NCBI GenBank assembly: GCA_018668635.1
Contig: JABJCN010000232.1
Coordinates: forward strand, 1-36,939
Length of the DNA stretch: 36,939 nt
Source: Opitutia bacterium
Lineage (GTDB): Bacteria > Verrucomicrobiota > Verrucomicrobiia > Opitutales > JABJCN01
Direction of reading: 5' to 3'
The position numbers and the translations under genes are program-made. Shown one piece after another: positions 27,579-36,436 of the stretch (position 1 is its first letter; the number at the start of each line of letters is the position of its first letter). The notes beneath the pieces are model-generated. The model had not been told where the DNA came from and made no database searches. It saw nothing but the letters and a program-made list of their open reading frames with translations.

Positions 27579-28309
27579 TGCTTGACGGTAGGTCTTGCTG
27601 GGTCACCTTTAAATTTGAAGTCAAACTCAACCCGCCTCCCTGAGGGGGTTATTTTTGATGGTTTTGGAGGTGCCTCCAAACCTGGGTTGTCTGGCTTCAG
27701 TTTAGAGGATTCGGGCCTGCTTTGAACTGTTGTTGACGGAGGTTTTTTTTGCTCAGGCCGTACATGTTCTTTGTCCACACTTTCACTAAAGTGTTCCTTG
27801 GTTTTCTGTAAGATTTTCAGGAACTTTTCTTGGCTGAGAGCTTTTGTTTTACCGTCCACTCGAAGAACGTAGTAACCTTGTTTGATATTCAGTACTTCAA
27901 CCAGTCGCTTCATTTCCCCGTTTGTCCACAACAGTTTTGGAAATACATAACCGGGCTCAATTTGCAGCCTGCTGGGAATGCCTGGCTTTGCACCTCCGAG
28001 GTTATTGGCCTCCATGTTGATCTTGGAAGAGGTTAGGTTTTGATGCGTTGTCTCGCACAGGGAGAGCAGGTGCTCGTGCTTGATGGTCAGATAACTATCT
28101 CCTTCACGTATAACAACATGTGTCTTGGACACATTCACGATTTCCAGATTGACCTTGAATGTATTGTCAATCCAAAGGAGTTTAGAAATCATTGTGCCGG
28201 GACGAATATCCGGAGAGTTCTGGGACCCTGAAGCTAGAGCTACAAGGTTAACCAGAATTAAAGATAAGGTGAGCCGTCTGGTTGGCAGATTCTGGAATAC
28301 CAATAACAT
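27575..28309 (-). CDS. Exported two-module protein, paralogue of the TIR protein's N-terminus
   Basis: I know no named family for this protein. ATG 28309 gives 244 residues and has GGAAAG 6 bases upstream; ATG 28327 and TTG 28345 are longer alternatives. A signal peptide ends near LALASGSQ. Two modules follow: LLWIDNTFKVNLEIVNV (with VVIREGDSYLTI) and LLWTNGEMKRLVEVLNI (with VLRVDGKTKALS). A Pro/Ser/Lys linker then leads to the C-terminal motif VEFDFKFKGDPARPTV. The order signal, module, module, linker and FxFxFxGD...PTV motif is the same as in the next gene, but there is no membrane helix or TIR domain. Its stop overlaps the TIR gene start (ATGA), so the two are probably made together and may interact. 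The modules vaguely resemble SHD1-type beta domains. Confidence 0.7.
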   Translation of the reverse strand: MLLVFQNLPTRRLTLSLILVNLVALASGSQNSPDIRPGTMISKLLWIDNTFKVNLEIVNVSKTHVVIREGDSYLTIKHEHLLSLCETTHQNLTSSKINMEANNLGGAKPGIPSRLQIEPGYVFPKLLWTNGEMKRLVEVLNIKQGYYVLRVDGKTKALSQEKFLKILQKTKEHFSESVDKEHVRPEQKKPPSTTVQSRPESSKLKPDNPGLEAPPKPSKITPSGRRVEFDFKFKGDPARPTVKQ

Positions 28310-28353
28310 CTTGTTCTTTCCACACATGAGGAGAGTGTCATTCAATGAGCATT

Positions 28354-28382
28354 ATTCTTACTCATTCAGTTGCGATCGTAAA
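28354..28382 (-). promoter_or_regulatory. Possible weak promoter of the TIR cassette
   Basis: On the minus strand TTTACG (28377-28382), a 17-base spacer and AAGAAT (28354-28359) lie 45 bases before ATG 28309. Each box matches four of six consensus bases, so this is a weak candidate. Read-through from the aldehyde dehydrogenase gene is the alternative. Confidence 0.22.
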
Positions 28383-28420
28383 GTTTAAAACTTACTGCTT
28401 TGTATTGAGGTATTTAATTA

Positions 28421-30016
28421 TCAAATCTCACATTTGGTCATTTCACCATCTATCTTTCGAAGAATACCTTTGGGGTTCTTGTCCTGAAGTTCAGGCGGGA
28501 GTTGTTCGTCCGGACAATTCTGATAACATACAGGTCTGACAAAACGGTAGATAGAATCGATTCCGATAGAGGTGTGGTATGCTGATGATGCGGCGGGGTA
28601 CGGTCCGCTGTGGTGCGTGGCATACCCGATCTCCACACCGGTAGGAAAGCCATTATACACTAGCCTTCCGGCATGAGTTTCCAGCGCTTGGAGGAGACTT
28701 TTATACTTCTCTAGATCATCATGTGTTCCATGGATGGTGGCTGTGAGGCTTCCTTCCATATTGCGGGCGAAGCTTAGTAGTTCCTCAAGGTTCTTGATTC
28801 TTACCACTATTGAGGCGGGACCGAAGCATTCCTGTCTAAGTTCCTCCCGCATGCACCAGGTTGTATAGTCAGTTTCCAATACCAGTGTGTCCGCTTCAAT
28901 CCTTGCTGGATTTGAGGTGATCCCTGAGCGGGTGTGTATTCTTACGCCTTGAGTCTGACAGAATATTTTTAAAATTGAATTATAGTTCTGAAAAATGCCA
29001 CTATGGAGCATCGTTCTGGGCTGTATTCTCCCAATTCCATCAGATAAATGTTTGAGAAAATCATCCAGTTCCGGAGAGTCGAGTGCAACCAAGACACCCG
29101 GGTTTGTACAGAATTGCCCAACTCCCATTGTTAAGGAATTTAAAAAGCCTGTAGCGATATCTTTACTCCTTTTTTTAAGGGCTTCCGGGAGGAGGAATAC
29201 TGGATTTAAGCTCCCCATTTCAGCGAAGACAGGGATGGGCTTTTTTCGAGCGGCAGCGGCATCCATGATTGCCCTCCCTCCCATTAATGATCCAGTAAAA
29301 GCTACAGCAGACAGATCCGGGTGCTGGACTATGGCTTGCCCGGTTTTTTTACTTGCACCTTGGAGTAGAGAAAAGCATCCGCTTGGCAACCCATGTTTCT
29401 GAAGCGCAGCGATGACTGCTTCCGCGGTTAGTTCGCAGGTTCCGGGATGAGCAGGATGAGCTTTAACGATAACAGGACATCCAGCAGCAAATGCGCAAAT
29501 TGTATCTGTTCCCACCACGGATATGGCCAAAGGGAAGTTACTTGCACCAAAGACTGCTATTGGACCGATTGGTTGAAGTATGGATCGCATGGATGGGCGC
29601 TTGAATGGTTTCCGCGTTGGGTCTGCACGATCAATTTTTGCATCAATCCATGAGCCTTCTCGTATGAGTCCTGCAAATACTCGGGGTTGAGCAATTGTAC
29701 GTTCAAATTCCATTTTCAGGCGGGATTCACCGAGCGCCGTTTCATCTTGTGCTCTTCGGATAATGGATTCAGCACGCAATTCTACTTCTGCAGCAAGAGT
29801 TTCAAGGAAATCAGCTCTCTTTTGTGGGGATGTTTGCCTGAGAATTTTAAAGGCTTCGAGCCCTTTATTGATAGCTCTATTTATAATGTCAGGGGTTGCC
29901 TCATGGAAATCCGGATCAAGTTTTTCACCATTTCTGGGATTGGTTGCCTGAAATGGCTTACCGGTCTTTCCATTCTCCAACTTTCCTGCTACTAGGTTTT
30001 TACCGCGTATATTCAT
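28421..30016 (-). CDS. Aldehyde dehydrogenase, alpha-ketoglutarate semialdehyde (2,5-dioxovalerate) type
   Basis: This 531-residue cytoplasmic protein starts at ATG 30016. Catalytic residues are Asn160 (FGASNFP), Glu266 (FAEMGSLNP) and Cys303 (GQFCTNPG); the cofactor segment is VIVKAHPAHP with Lys185. GASNFPLAISVVGTDT and the KAHPAHP motif (rather than KPSE) mark the ketoglutarate-semialdehyde dehydrogenase subgroup. Those enzymes oxidise 2,5-dioxopentanoate to 2-oxoglutarate in non-phosphorylative breakdown of pentoses, uronic or aldaric acids and in hydroxyproline breakdown. Its place beside lactonase, aldo/keto reductase and sulfatase genes supports a sugar-acid role. It is divergent from the ThuA-like gene and upstream of the TIR cassette on the same strand. 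Confidence 0.88.
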   Translation of the reverse strand: MNIRGKNLVAGKLENGKTGKPFQATNPRNGEKLDPDFHEATPDIINRAINKGLEAFKILRQTSPQKRADFLETLAAEVELRAESIIRRAQDETALGESRLKMEFERTIAQPRVFAGLIREGSWIDAKIDRADPTRKPFKRPSMRSILQPIGPIAVFGASNFPLAISVVGTDTICAFAAGCPVIVKAHPAHPGTCELTAEAVIAALQKHGLPSGCFSLLQGASKKTGQAIVQHPDLSAVAFTGSLMGGRAIMDAAAARKKPIPVFAEMGSLNPVFLLPEALKKRSKDIATGFLNSLTMGVGQFCTNPGVLVALDSPELDDFLKHLSDGIGRIQPRTMLHSGIFQNYNSILKIFCQTQGVRIHTRSGITSNPARIEADTLVLETDYTTWCMREELRQECFGPASIVVRIKNLEELLSFARNMEGSLTATIHGTHDDLEKYKSLLQALETHAGRLVYNGFPTGVEIGYATHHSGPYPAASSAYHTSIGIDSIYRFVRPVCYQNCPDEQLPPELQDKNPKGILRKIDGEMTKCEI

Positions 30017-30031
30017 TTATTCTTGGATGCA

Positions 30032-30061
30032 ATTATAACATGTAATTGACAATCCTGACCA
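30032..30061 (-). promoter_or_regulatory. Candidate promoter of the aldehyde dehydrogenase gene
   Basis: The minus strand has a perfect -10 TATAAT (30032-30037) with TGGTCA 18 bases upstream (30056-30061, four of six matches to TTGACA). The -10 box ends 15 bases from ATG 30016, implying a very short leader. It would begin transcription of the minus-strand run. Confidence 0.4.
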
Positions 30062-30145
30062 AAAATCGGCAATACTTGACATTTGTATTGTGTATGGGAA
30101 CAACAATGTTCGATCCCAATTAAGAAATTCATACAACCATTATTC

Positions 30146-31126
30146 ATGAAGCAAATCCTCTCTTTTCTCACGGTCTGCGCAATGCTCGCCGGAATTTTAA
30201 ACGCTGCAGACCCTTGGATTGTATATCCTGGTGGTGATGGACCCGGAAAGGGTAAGCACATCGTTCTGCTTGCTGGAGACGAGGAGTATCGAAGTGAGGA
30301 AGGTCTGCCCATGCTTGGAAAAATTCTTAGCCAGCGTCATGGGTTCAAGTGTACGGTTTCATTTTCTGTAAATGAACAGGGGGTAATTGATCCCAATAAT
30401 CAAAAAAGCCTCTCCAATCCTAAGGCTCTGGATTCAGCCGATGCCATCATCATGCTTCTTCGCTTTCGTACATGGAGTGATGAGGACTATAAGCATTTCG
30501 ACGACGCCTGTAATCGAGGCATTCCAATCCTCGGTTTACGTACCAGTACACATGCATTTCGTGGTAAGCATGGTGGTTTTGGCAAGCGTGTCCTTGGTGA
30601 AAAATGGGTCAGTCACTGGGGAGGGCATAAAAGAGAAGCTTGTCGAGGTGTTATTGAACCTTCCGCCAAGGACAATCCGATTTTAAACGGTGTTACGGAC
30701 ATTTTTGCTGATAGCGATGTGTATGAAGCTTACCCGCCTAAGGACGCCTCAATTCTCGTTCGTGGACTGGTTCTTGAGAATATGAAACCGGATTCCAAAC
30801 CTTCCACCAAGGAGAAGAAGGGGCGTGGCATTAATGATCCCGCGATGCCTGTAGCTTGGACTCGTAAGCATAAGTGGCCTTCCGGTAAGACCAGCAACAT
30901 TTTCAACACCACCATGGGCGCTGCTACTGATCTCAAGAGTGAAGGCGTACGTCGGCTTGTGGTCAACGCGCTTTTTGACGGCATTGGACTACAAGTTCCC
31001 AAGAAAGCGAACGTAGACTATGTTGACCCCTATAAACCGCTTTTCTATGGCTTTAACTCTTTCCGCAAAGGTATCAAGCCAAGTGATCATGCTATTGGAA
31101 AGGTTTTGCCTCAGGGGAAAAAGTGA
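30146..31126 (+). CDS. Exported ThuA-like domain protein
   Basis: ATG 30146 gives 326 residues with a signal peptide ending near ILNAAD (about residue 20). An upstream in-frame start at 30083 would place the signal internally and was not used. The body resembles ThuA/trehalose-utilisation proteins: HIVLLAGDEEYRSEE, then ADAIIMLLRFRTWSDEDYKHFDDACNRG, given here as the marker RFRTWSDEDY, and GIPILGLRTSTHAF. These have a glutamine-amidotransferase-like fold, but no Cys nucleophile is evident at the expected elbow, so enzymatic function is uncertain. PVC genomes carry many exported versions. The gene stands alone with a probable terminator at 31152-31176. Confidence 0.8.
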   Translation: MKQILSFLTVCAMLAGILNAADPWIVYPGGDGPGKGKHIVLLAGDEEYRSEEGLPMLGKILSQRHGFKCTVSFSVNEQGVIDPNNQKSLSNPKALDSADAIIMLLRFRTWSDEDYKHFDDACNRGIPILGLRTSTHAFRGKHGGFGKRVLGEKWVSHWGGHKREACRGVIEPSAKDNPILNGVTDIFADSDVYEAYPPKDASILVRGLVLENMKPDSKPSTKEKKGRGINDPAMPVAWTRKHKWPSGKTSNIFNTTMGAATDLKSEGVRRLVVNALFDGIGLQVPKKANVDYVDPYKPLFYGFNSFRKGIKPSDHAIGKVLPQGKK

Positions 31127-31151
31127 TTTTCTTGGGATTTAGCAGATAGAA

Positions 31152-31176
31152 GCAGACCATTGGGACTGCGTTTTTT
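31152..31176 (+). terminator. Rho-independent terminator of the ThuA-like gene
   Basis: GCAG-A-CC (31152-31158) pairs with GG-A-CTGC (31163-31169) across a 4-base ATTG loop with one A.A mismatch. A T-tract follows (31171-31176). It lies 26 bases after the ThuA-like stop codon. Confidence 0.55.
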
Positions 31177-31221
31177 AGTTATCTGGATGAACCGGTTACA
31201 GATTCGAATGTCCTCTCCCTC

Positions 31222-32508
31222 TTATTGAACTGTCAACCCAGGCTCCTCCCCAAGGGTCTTACGGATCAGTTGCTGCTCGTTTTCCTTCAGATTGTGGAAC
31301 GGCTTTTCAAAAGTGATCTCGGATAGGATTTCCCTGTCTGGCCATTTGGGGTTGGCCTTGGAGTGAACACGGACTACTGGAAATTCTTCTCCTTCCGCTG
31401 ATTCCAGGACAAATGTGTAGTTGCTGTCGTCACCTGATGAAGTTGCGAAGATTACTTGTTGGGGTGAAGGGTTCTTACCCATCATGATAGAGAACTCTGT
31501 TTTCCCAAGTATGAATGAACCGGAACTACTTTCCATTTTTCCGGAGTCTCCCTTCTCGTCGTGCATTGTGGCGTCCCAGTTCAATTGAGTGGGAAGGATA
31601 ACATCGAGTTCCAGATAGTCAGCAAGTGTAAGGCCGTTTGTTTGTAGGCGGGTCTGCCCAGTCACGTCGGTTGAGGAGATGCGGAGCTTGCCGTCAAAGG
31701 CGGTCAGATTCACTTTCGGGTATTCGATGTTCGTAAGTTCGACAGTGCCATGAAGGTTAATGGCCTTGCGGACCTTTAGAGATTCGTTCGGTTGAAGTAC
31801 GGCTTTTAACCGGTGGTTGGAGCTGAGGACATTCCCATTCTCGTTGGTCTGTAAAGGCGACAGGCTAAAGTCGAGGATGGAACTCCGAATCGTGAGTTGG
31901 CCCATCCGGATCCTTTTCTCGATAATTTCCAATCCATCAATCGTGCATTCTTTGAGCTTAAACTGGAATTCCCTGGCAGGGTCGAGAAGTTCAACGTTTT
32001 GGATGTCGATCCTGCCAATGTGGAAGCGGTTGAGCGTTTCCATATCATCGGAAGAATTTTTAATTTCATCCGCAACGGTTTGGTCGCCCAGGTGTTCATC
32101 GATGTATTTTTCTCTATCCGTAGAGATGGAGTCTACATACAGTCGGGCGCGGGACACACCGATTTCCTTGATATTGAACTCGTTCTTATTGAGGCTCTTC
32201 AGGAGGTCAGGGTACAGGATGCGCACCTCTTCCATTTCGGAAACTTCATTAACTTTTTCACTGAACTCGATCTTGGCGATACGAAAGCCCTTCGACAGGG
32301 AACCCGATACCTTGCCAACCTGAATATTCTCATCCTTGTTGATTAGCTTTGCTAACCAGTTGAAGGGGAGGGGGGTGTGGAACAGGATAAACCAACCTGA
32401 GCCGAACAGCACGAGTGGGATGAAGATGAGAAGACCGCATCCCATCGCGCCGAAGCCACCGAGTACGCACCCCGTATTGGATGTCTGGGGTATTTCTTTC
32501 ATTGTCAT
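31222..32508 (-). CDS. Membrane-anchored AsmA/TamB-like protein, hypothetical
   Basis: This 428-residue protein starts at ATG 32508, overlapping the previous stop by ATGA. One transmembrane helix lies at ~20-42 (after a Gly-rich start). The remainder is predicted to be outside the cytoplasm. The first section after the helix, with IQVGKVSGSLSKGFRIAKIEF and the following EMEEVRILYPDLLKSL-type repeat, resembles the start of AsmA/TamB-type proteins (repetitive beta-strands, alternating polar and hydrophobic residues), which act in envelope lipid or protein transport. I recognise no catalytic motif. It is the last gene of the glcDE operon and is convergent with the ThuA-like gene. The family assignment is tentative. 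Confidence 0.5.
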   Translation of the reverse strand: MTMKEIPQTSNTGCVLGGFGAMGCGLLIFIPLVLFGSGWFILFHTPLPFNWLAKLINKDENIQVGKVSGSLSKGFRIAKIEFSEKVNEVSEMEEVRILYPDLLKSLNKNEFNIKEIGVSRARLYVDSISTDREKYIDEHLGDQTVADEIKNSSDDMETLNRFHIGRIDIQNVELLDPAREFQFKLKECTIDGLEIIEKRIRMGQLTIRSSILDFSLSPLQTNENGNVLSSNHRLKAVLQPNESLKVRKAINLHGTVELTNIEYPKVNLTAFDGKLRISSTDVTGQTRLQTNGLTLADYLELDVILPTQLNWDATMHDEKGDSGKMESSSGSFILGKTEFSIMMGKNPSPQQVIFATSSGDDSNYTFVLESAEGEEFPVVRVHSKANPKWPDREILSEITFEKPFHNLKENEQQLIRKTLGEEPGLTVQ

Positions 32509-33803
32509 TTTGTATCCGGAAGCAACTCTGGCGCGTTCGACTCTGCCCAGGCCATTGCTTCGTCAGGCTTCTTCTTTTGCCAGTTTTGGAAAACATGGTT
32601 AAGGGATTTATTACGTCGCTCATCATTGACGATGGAATGGGCCCATGATACAGCGGTTGCCGGTTCCTTATGCATAATTCGTCGGGCAAAATTATCGATC
32701 GAGGGGTCGAGTTTTTTATTGGCAGGAAAGTTGTTGAGCCAGTTTGCTGTAGAGACAGGGTTGCGCCAAGCCCATTGGTTAACCATTTGTTCAATGGCGT
32801 GATATTTGTTCCCTCCCTCGGGTAGTTCCTTCACCCAGGCCGCCACTGCCTCATGGGAACTGCGTGACCAGTAGTTTATTACAGTGGCAATTACCCGTTT
32901 TCGACCTTCTCCCTCCTCCAATTCAAGTGCCCATTCGGCACATCGTTCCGGATTTCGCTGAGCCACCTCTGATGCAACCTGATTGAGTACTATATTTTTA
33001 AGGTGCTGGTCTCCATCGGGAAGTTCGTCTGCCCATTTCATTGCAGGTTCAATCCCTTCGTTTACATGGTTTCTTACGAGTACAGATGCGGCTTGGAAGC
33101 GGTAGTTTGTGTTGTTCATGCCGTATAGCAGGTCTGACGCGGCACCAAGGTCAATAGTGGCAACGCCTTGAATAATGCCAACCATGTATTCCCCTTTTTT
33201 ATTCTCATCTGGATTGGCTTTCGACCATTGCATTGCAGCGGGTGCATTATAAGCGGCCCAGCTTGCAAGTGCAGACCGAGTAGCGTACATTGTTTCGCTT
33301 CGACCGAGAGTCTGTGCGTAATCGATTGCATCCAGTGGAGCAAATGTTGCCCATGCATGGAAGAACAATTGCATTTCCTGGGTTCTTGATTCTCCAGCGG
33401 GAAGGGTTTCGAAAGCGGTACGGACTGCATCGATTGTATCAGGTCCCAGGTCACGGAGTACCTCGATGAAATCGCTAATGCGGGTCAGTGGGTTTCTTGA
33501 TATGAAAAGTTTATTGAGATCTACCTTTTGCAAACTGGTGCCGTTTTGACCTGACAAACTGTGGAGTGGCGTGGTTGATGCTGCATGGCTCTTTTTTGCA
33601 TTAAATTGTGCTGGATCAGAAGCCTGCCCCGGGTTTGTTCTGGTATTAATTTCTCCATTGGGGTCAAGGAGGTCATGTTCAGATCCACTTCGGCTTGTTT
33701 TGCCGCGAATCAGCCAACCAAGAAGGAATGCAACAAGCATCAAGGCCACCTGTGAGGAACCCCGTGATGCCATGGTTTTGATGGGGTTATCCGAAATTTT
33801 CAT
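32505..33803 (-). CDS. Membrane-anchored W/A-rich helical repeat protein, hypothetical
   Basis: This 432-residue protein starts at ATG 33803, overlapping the glcE stop by ATGA. A hydrophobic anchor lies at ~17-34 (VALMLVAFLLGWLIRG). After a low-complexity linker (~35-90), residues ~95-430 consist of ~30-35-residue helical repeats of the type WA...NP..A..W, for example QWAWRNPVSTANWLNNFP and NWQKKKPDEAMAWAES. Such TPR/HEAT-like repeat proteins are typical of Verrucomicrobiota and have no assigned function. The repeats should form a periplasmic scaffold. It lies between glcE and the AsmA-like gene, overlapping both by four bases, so all are probably translated from one mRNA. Confidence 0.65.
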   Translation of the reverse strand: MKISDNPIKTMASRGSSQVALMLVAFLLGWLIRGKTSRSGSEHDLLDPNGEINTRTNPGQASDPAQFNAKKSHAASTTPLHSLSGQNGTSLQKVDLNKLFISRNPLTRISDFIEVLRDLGPDTIDAVRTAFETLPAGESRTQEMQLFFHAWATFAPLDAIDYAQTLGRSETMYATRSALASWAAYNAPAAMQWSKANPDENKKGEYMVGIIQGVATIDLGAASDLLYGMNNTNYRFQAASVLVRNHVNEGIEPAMKWADELPDGDQHLKNIVLNQVASEVAQRNPERCAEWALELEEGEGRKRVIATVINYWSRSSHEAVAAWVKELPEGGNKYHAIEQMVNQWAWRNPVSTANWLNNFPANKKLDPSIDNFARRIMHKEPATAVSWAHSIVNDERRNKSLNHVFQNWQKKKPDEAMAWAESNAPELLPDTK

Positions 33804-34876
33804 TGCAAAACAGGGAATTTACCAAGTGGGTCAATAGCCTCCTTGAGTGCCCCGTGGATTTTGTGGGAACGAGTCTTTCCATAGATGAACCGTTCCAGAT
33901 TGCCTCGTACCTTGATTGCCGCAAGTCCTAGATTATCCAGAATGGTTGAAATCTCTTCCAGTGCTTTGGTATCAGCTGTTGCAATCCATGCAACATTGCC
34001 CGCCAAACCATAATGTCTCTTAACGTCATTTAAGGAAAGTGCCTGCTCCAATTCTGGGATTTCCTTCGGGGTAATGGGTGCTTTTAGGATATATGCGTCC
34101 CTTGGAGTCCAATGGAATTCCTGAAGTGCATTCCATTCTATCGTTGCCTCATCATCGGGTAGTATTTTTGCATCACAATAACCCAGTTCTTGAAGGATTT
34201 TCGGAAGGCGCGCATCCAGTGCATCGGGATTACCCGCAAGACGGAGCAACAGTTTATTTTCCTCAGGGTAAAACTCAAGTGCATCAGGTTCCCACTGGGT
34301 GAGAGTTATATTGCATAGGGTCTCAATAGCAGCCATCTTACTCTTAGAGGTTAGCTCTAGGGTGCGGGTGGCACGAGGAGCGGGGAATACCTTGAAGGTT
34401 GCTTCAAGTAGAATTCCAAGTGTTCCCATTGCGCCACAAAATAGCTTCGGGTAATCGTATCCTGCAGCATTCTTGACCACCTTTCCTCCAGCCTGAATTA
34501 TCCTTCCTTCGCCATTTAAGAAGCGTATGCCAATCAGGAAGTCCCGTATTCCACCATAGCGCAATCGTCCCGGGCCACTTAATCCGCAGGCTATGGTTCC
34601 GCCCAAGGTAGCTCCAGCATTTATGAATGGAGGGTCAAAGGGAAGGTATTGTCCGTTTTTATTTAGGAGCTCGTTAATTTCTGTAATGGTCGTTCCTGCA
34701 CGTGCAGAGAAAATGTATTCACTCGGTTCGTATTCAATGATGCCAGATAAACCACTCAAGTCCAGGGTGCCTAAAGTATCTTTCTTGGGGTGCTTTGTCC
34801 CAGCTCCGGCAGGAATTATTTGTTTTGCCCCCCGGACAAATTCGGTGGCTTTCTCGATAGAAGATGGACAGTTCAT
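33800..34876 (-). CDS. glcE: Glycolate oxidase FAD-binding subunit GlcE
   Basis: This 358-residue FAD-binding (VAO/PCMH-type) protein starts at ATG 34876, overlapping the glcD stop by ATGA. Motifs are [43 protein letters not shown] and [23 protein letters not shown] (marker: [13 protein letters not shown]), which are characteristic of GlcE. The length matches E. coli GlcE (about 350). With GlcD and the iron-sulfur subunit GlcF it oxidises glycolate to glyoxylate, usually passing electrons to quinone. No glcF is visible in the window: the next gene is a repeat protein. Confidence 0.88.
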   Translation of the reverse strand: MNCPSSIEKATEFVRGAKQIIPAGAGTKHPKKDTLGTLDLSGLSGIIEYEPSEYIFSARAGTTITEINELLNKNGQYLPFDPPFINAGATLGGTIACGLSGPGRLRYGGIRDFLIGIRFLNGEGRIIQAGGKVVKNAAGYDYPKLFCGAMGTLGILLEATFKVFPAPRATRTLELTSKSKMAAIETLCNITLTQWEPDALEFYPEENKLLLRLAGNPDALDARLPKILQELGYCDAKILPDDEATIEWNALQEFHWTPRDAYILKAPITPKEIPELEQALSLNDVKRHYGLAGNVAWIATADTKALEEISTILDNLGLAAIKVRGNLERFIYGKTRSHKIHGALKEAIDPLGKFPVLQ

Positions 34877-36312
34877 TCGCGGGAAATGATACCTTTCTTT
34901 TCCAGAGGGTGAAGACCGTATAGCGTCAAGGCTGGTGCCTGTCCTTCGGGAAACATTTTTCCGGGGTTGGCGATACCGTCAGGGTCAAAGGCAGTACGTG
35001 TCTTTTTCATGAAGGAAATATCATCATTCGTGAACATTTTGGGCATGTAGGAGCGCTTTTCCATGCCGACACCGTGTTCCCCGGTTATGGACCCACCCAT
35101 TTCAATGCACATCTCCAGTATTTCTCCGGCAAGATTTTCCCCGCGTTCCAATTCACCTTCTATTGTTCCATCATAGAGAATGAGAGGGTGGAGGTTACCG
35201 TCACCTGCGTGAAAGACATTTGCCACGCGCAAACCATGTTTCTTCCCAAGTTGCTCGATCCGTCGGAGTGCCTCGCCCAGGCGTTTGCGGGGAACAACGC
35301 CATCCTGTACGATGAAGTCTGGGCTCAGCCTGCCTACGGCGGAGAAGGCACTTTTTCGCCCCTTCCAAATTTTGAGGCGTGCAGTGGTGTCTTTGGCAAC
35401 TTGTATTTCAATCGGATTGGAGGCATTGATAATGGTTTCAAGTTCACGTTTTTCAGATTCAACCTGTTCCTGCGGGCCTTCGAGTTCGACTATGAGCACT
35501 GCCTTGGCTTCCTCTGGGTAGCCTGCATCCACTGCAGCTTCTGCGGCATCGATGGCGAGCCGGTCCATGATCTCAATCGCTCCAGGGAGAATTCCGGATG
35601 CGACGATCGCAGAGACGGCATCACCTGCCTTCTCAAGGCTGTTGTAACCGGCAAGTATTGTGTGAAAAGTTTCTGACTTCGGTAGGAGTCGAAGTATAAT
35701 CTCTAGCGCCACGCCAAACATTCCTTCGCTCCCTCCAAATAATCCCGTATAATCTGGACCGGTATCTTCGAGGCTGGAATTCCCAAACTCGACTACCTCG
35801 CCTGTGGCCAGAACTGCTTTGAGACCCAGCACATGATTCGAGGTCATTCCATATTTCAGGCAGTGGGCACCACCGGAGTTAAAAGCAACATTTCCTCCGA
35901 TTGTGCAGATTATCTGGCTTGAAGGGTCCGGTGCAAAATGGAGACCGTGGACTTGTGCCGCCTTGGTTACATCGATATTCACGACACCCGGTTCTACGCG
36001 AGCAATTCGACGTTCCGGATCCAGTTCAATGACTCTATTGAGTCGGTTAAGGGCAATCACGATGCCTGTTTCAACTGGAAGAGCAGCTCCTGAGAGACTG
36101 GTTCCACTTCCTCGTGAAACAAACGGCACCTTGTGTTTTACGCATGCCCTAACGATCTCCACAACCTCTTCTTGGGTTTCCGGTATTAAAACAGCACGTG
36201 GCGTCACAGCAAATGCTGTCAATCCATCCGATTCATAGGGTGAGAGCAACTCCTTGTCGATCAGGAGTCTATCCTCTGGAAATGTTTTAGCCAGTTCTTC
36301 TAGAAAGTGCAT
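34873..36312 (-). CDS. glcD: Glycolate/D-2-hydroxyacid oxidase FAD subunit GlcD
   Basis: ATG 36312 gives 479 residues, close to the ~500 of E. coli GlcD. A TTG at 36399 would add 29 residues not matching the family and was not preferred. VAO-type FAD motifs are [14 protein letters not shown] (~67-79), FAPDPSSQ (~126-133), [12 protein letters not shown] (~137-148) and [15 protein letters not shown]. The FAD-oxidase C-terminal domain has [16 protein letters not shown] and [15 protein letters not shown], which carry metal/substrate His residues. The reaction is glycolate (or D-lactate-like 2-hydroxyacid) oxidation. It is the first gene of an operon with ATGA-type coupling to glcE and two envelope-protein genes, and divergent from the FecR-domain gene. 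Confidence 0.9.
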   Translation of the reverse strand: MHFLEELAKTFPEDRLLIDKELLSPYESDGLTAFAVTPRAVLIPETQEEVVEIVRACVKHKVPFVSRGSGTSLSGAALPVETGIVIALNRLNRVIELDPERRIARVEPGVVNIDVTKAAQVHGLHFAPDPSSQIICTIGGNVAFNSGGAHCLKYGMTSNHVLGLKAVLATGEVVEFGNSSLEDTGPDYTGLFGGSEGMFGVALEIILRLLPKSETFHTILAGYNSLEKAGDAVSAIVASGILPGAIEIMDRLAIDAAEAAVDAGYPEEAKAVLIVELEGPQEQVESEKRELETIINASNPIEIQVAKDTTARLKIWKGRKSAFSAVGRLSPDFIVQDGVVPRKRLGEALRRIEQLGKKHGLRVANVFHAGDGNLHPLILYDGTIEGELERGENLAGEILEMCIEMGGSITGEHGVGMEKRSYMPKMFTNDDISFMKKTRTAFDPDGIANPGKMFPEGQAPALTLYGLHPLEKKGIISRE

Positions 36313-36394
36313 CACAAAAGTTGTTGGAACACTGAATTCAGAAAAATATGGATGCAAGATGGATTTGTGAAAGTCGCTTGCATTTAATTGTCGA

Positions 36395-36423
36395 GACAAT
36401 ATGTTTAATTGCCCATTTATAAT
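36395..36423 (+). promoter_or_regulatory. Possible promoter of the FecR-domain gene
   Basis: A perfect -10 box TATAAT lies at 36418-36423, 13 bases before the GTG start at 36437. The best upstream hexamers are poor (GACAAT at 17 bases, GAGACA at 19), so the -35 is weak. Confidence 0.28.
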
Positions 36424-36436
36424 AACTTCTATCCAA

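Noticed and set aside
30046-30081. Two TTGACA hexamers (30046-30051, 30076-30081) upstream of the ThuA-like gene
   Set aside because: Neither has a credible -10 box at 16-18 bases, so I did not call a plus-strand promoter.
36313-36399. TTG start at 36399 adding 29 residues to glcD
   Set aside because: The extra residues do not align with GlcD proteins, and an ATG at 36312 begins at the family boundary.
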